Source of the DNA: Asaia bogorensis NBRC 16594
GTDB taxonomy: Bacteria > Pseudomonadota > Alphaproteobacteria > Acetobacterales > Acetobacteraceae
Direction of reading: 5' to 3'
DNA length: 64,000 bases
Assembly: GCF_001547995.1 (NCBI RefSeq)
Contig: NZ_AP014690.1
Location: 2,043,001 to 2,107,000, forward strand
Part shown: one piece after another, positions 8,201 through 15,800 of the stretch
How positions within the stretch are numbered: the stretch's first letter is position 1
How the letters are laid out: every line of letters starts with the position of its first letter
Position numbers and translations under genes: made by a program
The notes under the pieces: generated by a model
The model's database searches: none
What the model was told of the DNA's origin: nothing
Seen by the model: only the letters and a program-made list of their open reading frames with translations

Positions 8201-10284
8201 TTCTGGAGCGGCTCATCAATGACATGACGAATGAAGTGCCAACCCTGGCTGTTCCTGATCCAGTCATAGGTTTCGTTTTCACGCACGACGGTCCATTTGA
8301 GGGCGTGGTTGGCCAATGCCTTGCTGTCGGGGTTGATCGCGATCACATCAACGGGGACCGAGCGGGTTTCCTGTTCCCCCCCACTTGCGGGTGGGGTGAC
8401 ACGCACACCGATCAACGGCCTGTTGCGACGAATGGGTAGCGTCAGGATCTTGCTGACACTGCGCCCGGCAGGATCGAACAGGCTGAGGCGGATTTCTGCC
8501 TTGAGCGGCAGTGTGAGCCCATTGGGGATTTCGGGCAGGACGCTCAGTGCAGCGCGGCCTGAATCATCCGTGTCGGGTACTGCAAGGCTCTGCTGGTCAG
8601 GGCTGAAATTCTGGGTCTGCAACCCGAACACAAAGCCTTTCGCCTCAGCGACGGGCGCCTCATCACGCATGACACGCAAGACGCCCTCCCCCCTCAGATG
8701 GGCAGCCGGGGCACCATAGAGATAGCGCCCTTCAACCGCGATGCCGAGCTTCTGCCCCTCGGTAATGAAAGGGCTGGCCGGGGTGGCATCGACCGCGATG
8801 GTCTGGGGGACGAAATCCTGCACCAGAACCGAGGCGCGTCCCACGGGCGGTGACGTGGGATCGACATAGGCCTCAAGTGTCCAGTTTCCCGCTGCCGCTG
8901 CGGCCGAAAGGGCAAGGCTGGTCACAAGGCCGCCAGAGGCTTGTGGGGTTAGGTGAAGGGTCTGCGCCTTTACGCCATCGGGTCGACGCAGGACGAGGTC
9001 GAGCGGCAGATCCGGCAGCGCACGGCCCTGCGCATCGCGCAGGATCAGGGTCGTATTGATGGTCTCGCCGGGACGGTAGATTCCGCGATCAGTCGCGATC
9101 ACTGCCTGTTGCGGCCCCGGTGCCTTGTGCCCTTCAGCCCCGCGGTCGGAAAAATCGAACCACGCCTGAGTGAGGGATGACGTCGCGTAATCTCCGGCCG
9201 GGCTCATGGCGATGAGCGAGACCGGTTGATCCGCTCCCTTGCCCTTGATCAGCCCAACCGGAAACGCAACCCCACCTGTTGCATCGCTGACCGCCTGACC
9301 AAGGTCATCCCCCCCTTGGGACACGAGCCGTATCGAGACACCCTTCATGGGCAGAGCCGTCGAGAGCGCTCTGGCGAAGACATGCAGCCCGTCCGCGCCA
9401 CGCATGGTGGTGAGCGCCATGTCGCTCACATTCACCCAATGAGCGGCAATGGGGAGGCTCTCACTCTCATCATAGCTGTCATTGGTACGCGGCGGGGTGT
9501 GAGGCGCAGCGATACGGCTATCGCTCTTGGGCGTGCGCGCGGTTTCAGCCGTGACGAGGTAAAGCCCGGGCTTCTTGCCCGCAATAACACGCGCAATCGG
9601 AAAGGCCGTGACGGTCGTGGCATTGCGCGTGCCCGGCGTATCCATCGTCCCGGTCCAGATCTGGCTCAAACGCTTTTCGCGCAGATTGTTGAATTCATAG
9701 CCTTCGAGCGAGGTGACGCCCGTATCGACGCGAGGATAACTCTCATCGCTGGTCATGTTCTGGGTCGCTGCAGGCGACAAGCGCCATACGCTCACACGCA
9801 CACGCTCGATATTGACGGTTTGCACATCAAGGCCGGCCACGCTGTGACGGGGCAGAATGAAACCCTCACCTGCAAGACTGAGGCTTGGTGTCCGGTCACC
9901 CGTCGCCATGCTGACCACCACCGGATCAGCCAGCACGTTGCCGCGCGCATCATGCATGCCGCTGGTGAGCGTAACGTTATATCGGGTGGCCCAGGCCAGA
10001 CCACCAAGGCACAGATCGCGGTTGCGCAGCGAGATTTCAGGCCTCAGGCTGGGCGTAATCTGCACATGATCGGCATAATGGGGGCCTGCCTGGCTATCGA
10101 GCGGCGCAGCAAAGCGCAGACAGAACTCCGGGCTTTTACCTCCGGTATTGAGCAGACTGCGCTGAAACTGCATAGGCGCGGCAAACGCGGCCCCCGTGGC
10201 CAGAACGCTGATGAGCACCGAACCGAGAAGCGGCGCGCAAAGCACTGCGACCCTTGCAGGGATACCGGGGAATTTCCGCGTCAT
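5233..10284 (-). CDS. Alpha-2-macroglobulin-like periplasmic protein, without thioester
   Basis: A 1683-residue bacterial alpha-2-macroglobulin. The N-terminal signal peptide ends near AAFAAP and has no lipobox, unlike the lipoprotein YfhM of E. coli. MG-type beta domains follow (for example IATDRGIYRPGETIN and the LTLPRFLAPGDV region), with a Gly/Glu/Asp-rich bait-like segment (QGGEIREGGDEGGDGGGG) and then the alpha-helical TED domain. Where family members carry the Cys-x-Glu-Gln thioester this protein reads GYGTDSVSL (Thr1168), and no CxEQ occurs elsewhere. A second acidic low-complexity stretch lies near the C-terminus (DRDGDEGTDDDDGRE). AGAGG lies about 8 bases before the ATG. Likely role: protease trapping or envelope sensing together with PBP1C, here without covalent capture (inference). 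Confidence 0.92.
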   Translation of the reverse strand: MTRKFPGIPARVAVLCAPLLGSVLISVLATGAAFAAPMQFQRSLLNTGGKSPEFCLRFAAPLDSQAGPHYADHVQITPSLRPEISLRNRDLCLGGLAWATRYNVTLTSGMHDARGNVLADPVVVSMATGDRTPSLSLAGEGFILPRHSVAGLDVQTVNIERVRVSVWRLSPAATQNMTSDESYPRVDTGVTSLEGYEFNNLREKRLSQIWTGTMDTPGTRNATTVTAFPIARVIAGKKPGLYLVTAETARTPKSDSRIAAPHTPPRTNDSYDESESLPIAAHWVNVSDMALTTMRGADGLHVFARALSTALPMKGVSIRLVSQGGDDLGQAVSDATGGVAFPVGLIKGKGADQPVSLIAMSPAGDYATSSLTQAWFDFSDRGAEGHKAPGPQQAVIATDRGIYRPGETINTTLILRDAQGRALPDLPLDLVLRRPDGVKAQTLHLTPQASGGLVTSLALSAAAAAGNWTLEAYVDPTSPPVGRASVLVQDFVPQTIAVDATPASPFITEGQKLGIAVEGRYLYGAPAAHLRGEGVLRVMRDEAPVAEAKGFVFGLQTQNFSPDQQSLAVPDTDDSGRAALSVLPEIPNGLTLPLKAEIRLSLFDPAGRSVSKILTLPIRRNRPLIGVRVTPPASGGEQETRSVPVDVIAINPDSKALANHALKWTVVRENETYDWIRNSQGWHFIRHVIDEPLQNGTLTTDASGRAHFATELDGGRYRVILSDPQSNAASSSRFATGWWSDSTEKPNAPDRLSLTVRDKILPVGGETVVHVQAPFAGEAQIVIATDKVESTKTVTLPKGGLDIPVKAEAGWPGGAYVLVTAYRPLDTPARPHEPSRAVGLGYIGLDQSAHHLKIALDAPAVLRPQGHAVLPLTVTGGRKVHLVVSAVDQGILALTQWKLPDAFDLVYGRRAFALDIRDSYAHLMTPVGQGGEIREGGDEGGDGGGGLSVTSTRIVSLFSGIITTDDAGHAVIPLDIPDFEGTLHLMVTAWSDDALGTAESDVLVRDPVFADLTLPRFLAPGDVTDSLVSIVNTEGEAGRYTATLSATGPIRITGAGHFEANLAKGGRQSFRAGLQAGDSGIAHMTIRVQDKAGRPVLTRGWDLQVRPGHLPFTRSVVKPQAPGESYEASADLLAPFEPGSSQVTLGYSGVHGIDTIGLLQTLEAGYGTDSVSLAASARGLLAFKGHDELARLTVPEGADKRINSAIAMLVDREDAGGRFGSWRLNDGRLFPWEQLYVVDFLVHAKEAGYGVPAPALDRALDWLETSQAQSPGDASRDERNSEGAVTPETRAYALYVLARAGRLDIGALRALGDRTTARTSNGVSRIYWGDTAANAAFADALALGHLAGGLSLGNERGMSNTLFGMAVDALGPVRSGRPAPSDPFYWIYLRDLGGLVPLAAESGNKGLAQKLTDRFGQLDVSLSSLPAETTTAMIEAARAMERPDPARGIAVNGKEMPRPIAMPVALAPEPSALQGYRLTNTGTTPLWLTETVTGTPREAPDPVNAGMTLRVSMLTMSGDPYDPGQGHQNDRFIVLVQGEAQDRNAHHCLLTDLLPAGWEIESLVQAHGHGMGRDRDGDEGTDDDDGREASQSGGSMFASLGELTVPHHVAIRDDRLTVAFDIAGGSYRPSDADLLASNAFRLAYIVRAVAPGQFLRPETMVKDRFSPSVMARSASSRIVIAPR

Positions 10285-10364
10285 GGACCACGCCTCTTTG
10301 TCTGACCTGTAGCGTTTTTGATGGACCCGACAAGACAGAAAGGCAAGTATCCAGCGCCTGCATT

Positions 10365-10389
10365 ACCTGAAATCTGGTGATTGTCAGGT
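10365..10389. repeat. Short inverted repeat upstream of the macroglobulin gene
   Basis: ACCTGA (10365-10370) and TCAGGT (10384-10389) form a 6-base inverted repeat with a 13-base spacer. It lies about 80 bases upstream of the macroglobulin ATG (10284, minus strand) and after the stop of the sugar dehydrogenase gene (10445). No T-run follows on either strand, so a terminator is unlikely; an operator or chance are both possible. Confidence 0.25.
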
Positions 10390-10444
10390 GCTACAGGCTA
10401 GCGAACACAGATGATCGGCTTATCTGACAAATTGTATTACATAT

Positions 10445-11374
10445 TTATTGAAATTCATCTGACCGGCGATGGCGTGTCCCATAGGCTAGTGACTCTGTCA
10501 CGATATCCAGCGGTCTCAGATCCAGAGCGCAGTCCTGCGCCGTAATCAGCGCCGCAAAGCTGTCATACACCCCGTCATATTCGCGACTTTCGGCGAGGGG
10601 CATCACCTTCCCTCCCAGAGAAAGCCTCGCGCCCCCTTCCGACATAAGAAGCTGCGCCCCATCCGGCATGGTCCAGATAATTTCCCATATCTCGTTTTCC
10701 CGCTCATGCCGCCAGTCGAAACTGGCTGACACAGGACAACGGGTCCGCGCACCGACAAGCGCGAGAGAGGCCCGCGCCGGTGCCTGCTGCTGCGCAAAGA
10801 AATCGAGTGAGGCCTGCTCGAAGACGAGTGCCTCGGGGCTGACGGCGCAGAGAATGGACAGCGCATTGATCCCTGCATCGAAAACCCCCAGCGCGCCGGG
10901 GCGCCACAGCCAGTCCGCGCCGGGATGCCATTTATCGGCATTTTCCTTCCAGCTGATCTCTACCCTGACAGGGTCATTCTCTTTCAGGAAAGCCGCAACA
11001 CTCGGCACAGCCGCCGCATGAATCGAATGCCATGCTGCAAACACGGTGAGTCCACGCTGACGCGCTTCGGCCAGCAGCGCCTGCGCCTGGCTTCGCGTCA
11101 GGGTCGGCGGCTTTTCGAGCAGCACATGCCACCCCGCCTCAATCGCCTGCATGGCGAGATCATAACGCATGGAAGGCGGCGTGCAGATAGCGACGGCATC
11201 GATGTCGATATGACTTTCGATCAGGGCCGCTATGGATGCAAATACCGGTACCTCCATCGTGACCGGCACCGGTGATACTGCCGCCGCCAGATGATAGGCC
11301 GAACTCGCAGCGAGGGCGGGGAGATGCTGCTGACACGCAATCTGCCCGACGCCGATAACGGCAATCCTGATCAT
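10445..11374 (-). CDS. L-arabinose/D-galactose 1-dehydrogenase (Gfo/Idh/MocA family)
   Basis: A 309-residue NAD(P)-dependent sugar dehydrogenase. The Rossmann motif IAVIGVGQIA starts at residue 4; EKPP places the conserved Lys at 88, and FDAGIN gives Asp166 and Asn170, the Lys/Asp/Asn set I recall for the Azospirillum L-arabinose 1-dehydrogenase. Further stretches resemble that enzyme as I remember it: AAWHSIHAAAV, WKENADKWHPG and the C-terminal SDEFQ. Expected reaction: oxidation of L-arabinose or D-galactose at C1 to the lactone. The ATG at 11374 overlaps the permease stop as ATGA; a frame open to 11950 would overlap the permease and is rejected. The sugar specificity is inferred. Confidence 0.85.
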   Translation of the reverse strand: MIRIAVIGVGQIACQQHLPALAASSAYHLAAAVSPVPVTMEVPVFASIAALIESHIDIDAVAICTPPSMRYDLAMQAIEAGWHVLLEKPPTLTRSQAQALLAEARQRGLTVFAAWHSIHAAAVPSVAAFLKENDPVRVEISWKENADKWHPGADWLWRPGALGVFDAGINALSILCAVSPEALVFEQASLDFFAQQQAPARASLALVGARTRCPVSASFDWRHERENEIWEIIWTMPDGAQLLMSEGGARLSLGGKVMPLAESREYDGVYDSFAALITAQDCALDLRPLDIVTESLAYGTRHRRSDEFQ

Positions 11375-12657
11375 GATATCGTCTCCCGGGTTACCGATGC
11401 ATGGCGGCGCGGCACGGAACCCCAGCTGGCATAGAAAAGAAGATAGAGGTAACAGGCGAAGGGCAGGAGATAAGACAGCGAGAGGCCGATATGGTCTGCC
11501 AGCACGCCCTGGAATATCGCCGCTGCCCCACCGGCGATCGCCATGATGAGCCACCCCGCCCCCTGCTCTGTTTGTGGGCCGAGTTCCGCGACACCGAGCG
11601 AGAAGATCGTGGGGAACATGATGGAGTGGCACAGCCCGGTCAGGAGCAAGGCCCACATGGCCAGCCCGCCACTCGACGAGACAACCACCAGAATGAGCAT
11701 AGCCCCGGCAAGGCTGGCGAGACCCAGCATCAGATGCGGGCTGACACGCCGCATGAGCGCCGCACCGACAAAGCGCCCCACCATGGCCCCACCCCAGAAA
11801 AAGGCCACGTAATGCGCTGCCTGAGCATGGCTCATATCGCCAATCTGTTTTTGTGAGATGAAATTCACCAGTGTGCTGCCAATGCCAATCTCGCAGATCA
11901 TGTAGAGGAATATGGCGGGCACGCCCCAGAACAGATTGCGATGACGCCACACACTGTGCTGCGTCCCGGCGGCTGCCATCTTGCGGCTGCCCGCATCGAT
12001 GGACGGCAATGGGAACCGCCAGACAACCAGCGCCATGGCCAGCAGTACGAGTGCGATCAGCCCGTACGGCAATTGCACCATCTGGGCATCCTGGATGTGT
12101 TGCCCCGCCGTCTCGGCAAGCTGGCCGCCTGTCGAGCTCTCATGGCTGCGCCCGAAGATCAGGATGCCGCCAAACAGCGGCGCAAGCGTCGTGCCGAGCG
12201 AATTGAACGCCTGAACCATTGTCAGGCGGCTCGATGCCGAAGCCTCGTCACCAATCACCACCACATACGGATTGGCTGCAACCTGAAGCAGCGTGATGGC
12301 CGCAGCCAGCAGAAACAGCGCGACCAGAAAAAACCCGTAGGAGAAAAACGCGCTCGCAGGGATGAAAAGCAGGCAGGACGCTGCCATGCCGACAAGCCCG
12401 AGAATGACCGCGTTCTTGTAGCCCAGGGCCGAAACAAGACGCGAGGCAGGTAGGGATATGACCAGATAGCCAAGATAGAAGCAGAACTGCACCAGAAGGG
12501 AGGCAGTGTAGTCGAGCGAGAAAGCAGCCTTCAGGTGGGGAACGAGAATGTCGTTGAGGACAGTCGCAAAGCCCCACATGAAAAAGACGCTCGATAACAG
12601 GGCCAGAGCGGCGACCGATGACGCCACGCCCTTTGAAGTCGAGACTTGAGACGGCAT
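11371..12657 (-). CDS. FucP/GluP-family MFS sugar permease
   Basis: A 428-residue, 12-helix major facilitator of the fucose/glucose/galactose:proton symporter group. Recognisable family stretches are FFMWGFATVLNDILVPHLK in helix 1, YLGYLVISLPASRL in helix 2, LLQVAANPYVVVIG in helix 4 and LTMVQAFNSLGTTLAPLFGG in helix 5; the C-terminal half has HSIMFPTIFSLGVAELG. GAGGG sits about 6 bases before the ATG. The stop overlaps the start of the sugar dehydrogenase, so uptake and first oxidation of the sugar are probably co-produced. A perfect palindrome 59-78 bases upstream may be the operator. The sugar is not certain: galactose, arabinose, fucose and glucose are all possible. Confidence 0.9.
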   Translation of the reverse strand: MPSQVSTSKGVASSVAALALLSSVFFMWGFATVLNDILVPHLKAAFSLDYTASLLVQFCFYLGYLVISLPASRLVSALGYKNAVILGLVGMAASCLLFIPASAFFSYGFFLVALFLLAAAITLLQVAANPYVVVIGDEASASSRLTMVQAFNSLGTTLAPLFGGILIFGRSHESSTGGQLAETAGQHIQDAQMVQLPYGLIALVLLAMALVVWRFPLPSIDAGSRKMAAAGTQHSVWRHRNLFWGVPAIFLYMICEIGIGSTLVNFISQKQIGDMSHAQAAHYVAFFWGGAMVGRFVGAALMRRVSPHLMLGLASLAGAMLILVVVSSSGGLAMWALLLTGLCHSIMFPTIFSLGVAELGPQTEQGAGWLIMAIAGGAAAIFQGVLADHIGLSLSYLLPFACYLYLLFYASWGSVPRRHASVTRETIS

Positions 12658-12715
12658 GAATAACCCTCGAAGAAGAGACCCTGCGATCTGCTGACCGAGG
12701 GAGAGGGCTAGACCC

Positions 12716-12735
12716 TACCGAATGACTTTTCGGTA
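12716..12735 (-). promoter_or_regulatory. Palindromic operator candidate upstream of the sugar permease operon
   Basis: TACCGAA (12716-12722) and TTCGGTA (12729-12735) form a perfect 7-base inverted repeat with a 6-base spacer. It lies 59-78 bases upstream of the permease ATG, next to an AT-rich stretch (TATTTTATT on the minus strand) that could contain a -10 element. Size and position suit a repressor site of LacI or GntR type. No regulator gene lies nearby. Functional assignment is inference. Confidence 0.4.
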
Positions 12736-12781
12736 ATAAAATAGATATTCAGAGGCAATATATGCCTGTTTGGCTATGAAT

Positions 12782-12821
12782 GGGCATTACGGGCATCGAC
12801 TGAAGCGCGCCCGTAATGCCC
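12782..12821 (-). terminator. Strong hairpin after gltB (terminator-like, no T-run)
   Basis: GGGCATTACGGGC (12782-12794) and GCCCGTAATGCCC (12809-12821) form a perfect 13-base inverted repeat around a 14-base loop, starting 8 bases after the gltB stop codon. On the minus strand the stem is followed by ATTCATAG, not by a T-run, so it may act as an mRNA 3' end stabiliser or a Rho-assisted terminator rather than an intrinsic one. Confidence 0.5.
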
Positions 12822-12828
12822 TGTCCGC

Positions 12829-15800
12829 TCAGGCGGAAAGCGCTTCCTGCTTGCCCGGCAGTTCGTAGCCGATGATGCGGGCATAATCGCGCGGAACCAC
12901 CTGCCAGAACTGCGACAATACACGATCCCAACGATGCAGAAGCTCGGCTGCATAGGCGCTGCCGGTTTCATCGGCATGGCGCTGCACGAGCGAACGGAGG
13001 TTCTCTTCCCATACGCTGCCGGGCTCGATACGCGCCCAGAGAAGCGTATCCGGGTTCACGCGGCGCTCGAACATCTCTTCCTTGTCGAGAACGAAGGCCA
13101 TGCCGCCCGTAAAGCCGGCACCGAAATTATCGCCGATATGGCCGAGGATCACGACCGTACCGCCAGTCATGTACTCACAGCCATTCGAACCACAGCCCTC
13201 GACCACGGCTGTTGCACCCGAGTTACGCACAGCGAAGCGCTCGCCTGCCTGCCCGGCTGCGAAAAGCGACCCGGCGGTGGCACCGTAAAGCACGGTATTG
13301 CCAATGATCGCGTTGTCTTCCGACCGCCACGGTGCGGTGGGGGACGGACGAACGACAATGGTGCCACCCGACAGGCCCTTGCCAACGTAGTCGTTCGCAT
13401 CGCCCACGACATCGAGTTTGAGGCCCTGGACTGCGAAAGCACCCAGAGACTGACCGGCCGAGCCACGCAGGCGCAGGGTCAGATGCCCTTCAGGCAGGGT
13501 CTTCATGCCGAATTTGCGGGTAATCAGCGACGAGACGCGCGTGCCGATGGCGCGATGCGTGTTCTGCACCGTGTAGTGCAGATGCAGCTTCTCGCGATGA
13601 TCGAACAGCGGCGTTGCATCGGCGATGACCTGCGCGTCGAGCGTCTCCGGCACCTCATTGCGCCCTTCACGGGTGCAATAACGTGCATCCGGCCCCGGAT
13701 CGGCCTGAACCAGCAGCGAGTTCAGATCCAGATCGTCCAGATAATCCGCGCCGCGCGAGACCTGACGCAGCAGATCGGTACGGCCGATGATTTCCTCGAC
13801 GCTCTTGAAGCCAAGCTCGGCCAGAATGTTGCGTACGTCCTCGGCAATGAAGGAGAAGAGGTTGATCACCTTCTCGGGTGTGCCCTCGAACTTGGCGCGC
13901 AGCGCCTCGTCCTGAACGCACACGCCCACCGGACAGGTATTGGAATGGCACTGGCGCACCATGATGCAGCCCATGGCAACAAGCGCCGCTGTCCCGATGC
14001 CGAATTCCTCGGCGCCCAGCATGGCCGCCATCACCACGTCACGACCTGTCTTGAGACCGCCATCGGTACGCAGTGTCACGCGATGGCGCAGACGGTTGAG
14101 TGTTAGCACCTGATTGGCTTCGGTCAGCCCCATTTCCCAGGGGAGACCCGCATATTTGATAGAGGATTGCGGGCTCGCGCCCGTGCCACCGCAATGGCCC
14201 GAGATCATGATCGCATCCGCCTTCGCCTTGGCCACGCCAGCGGCAATGGTGCCAATGCCGGTACGGGCCACGAGCTTGACCGTGACAGTCGCCTCCGGGT
14301 TGATCTGCTTCAGGTCATAGATGAGCTGAGCCAGATCCTCGATGGAATAGATGTCATGATGCGGCGGCGGCGAAATGAGGGTCACGCCAGGCGTGGCATG
14401 GCGCAGCTTGCCAATGAGTTCCGTCACCTTGAAGCCAGGCAGCTGCCCGCCCTCACCCGGCTTGGCACCCTGAGCGACCTTGATCTCGATCTCGCTGCAA
14501 TTATTCAGATATTCCGCCGTGACACCAAAGCGCCCCGAGGCCACCTGCTTGATTTTCGAGCTGGCGTTGTCACCGTTCTCACGCGGCGTGAAGCGCGAAG
14601 CATCCTCACCACCCTCACCAGAATCAGACTTTGCGCCGATGCGGTTCATGGCGATTGCGAGCGTCTCATGCGCTTCCGGGCTCAGTGCGCCGAGCGAGAT
14701 GCCCGGAGCCACGAGACGACGACGGATGGAGGTGATGCTCTCGACATCTTCCACAGGGATCGGCTCGCGCACCCGGCGGAAATCAAGCAGATCGCGCAGA
14801 GCCGTCGGCGGCTGGCGACGCACGGCATCGGCATAACGCTTGAACAGCGAGAAGCTGTCGGTCGAGACGGCCGTCTGAAGCATGTGGATGAGCTGGCCGC
14901 TGAAGGCGTGAACCTCGCCCTTGCGACGCAGCTTGTACAAACCGCCAATCGGCAGGGCGTCCACACCGCCCGCATAGGCCGTTTCATGCGCCTTGAGCGC
15001 ATTGCGGGCCAGACCGGGCAGACCGATGCCCGAGATGCGCGACGGCATACCGGGGAAGAATTCGGCCACAAGCGCGCGCGACAGGCCAATGGCCTCGAAA
15101 TTATAGCCACCGCGATAGGCTGAAACGATGGAAATGCCGGATTTCGACATGATCTTGAGCAGACCCTTGTCGAGCGCCTTGCGATAACGCTCCACTGCCT
15201 CGCGCAGGGTGAGATCGCCAAACAGGCCGCGCTGCAAGCGGTCGGCGATACATTCCTGAGCCAGATAGGGGTTCACCGTGGTTGCCCCAACACCCACCGT
15301 CACCGCCATGCCATGCACGTCCATCACATCGGAGGAACGGACATTGAGCGAGGTGAAGGTACGCAGAGACTGACGCACGAGGTGGATATGTACGGCAGCG
15401 GTTGCGAGGATCATCGGGATCGCGACGCGCTCCTCGTTCTGCCCCTCATCGGAGAGGAAGAGATGGGTGCAGCCACCGCGCACATAATCCTCGGCTTCGT
15501 GACGGATGCGTGCAATGGCGTCGCGCAGTCCGGCCTCGCCATCGGCAGCGCGGAAGGTGCAGTCGACCGTCGCGCCATCCTTGCCACAGAAATTGCGCAG
15601 CGCCTCGAACTCACCCGTGGTGAGCACAGGGCTTGGCAATTGCAGCAGGTCGCACTGCTCGGGCGACTGGTCGAGGATGTTGCCCAGATTACCAAGGCGC
15701 GTGACGAGGCTCATCACGTTCATTTCGCGCAGGGAATCGATGGGCGGGTTTGTAACCTGGCTGAAGCCCTGACGGAAGTAATGGGCCAACCCGCGATAGG

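Noticed and set aside
11375-11950. N-terminal extension of the sugar dehydrogenase to 11950
   Set aside because: The extra residues overlap the permease gene and look like its shadow; the Rossmann motif begins right after the ATG at 11374.
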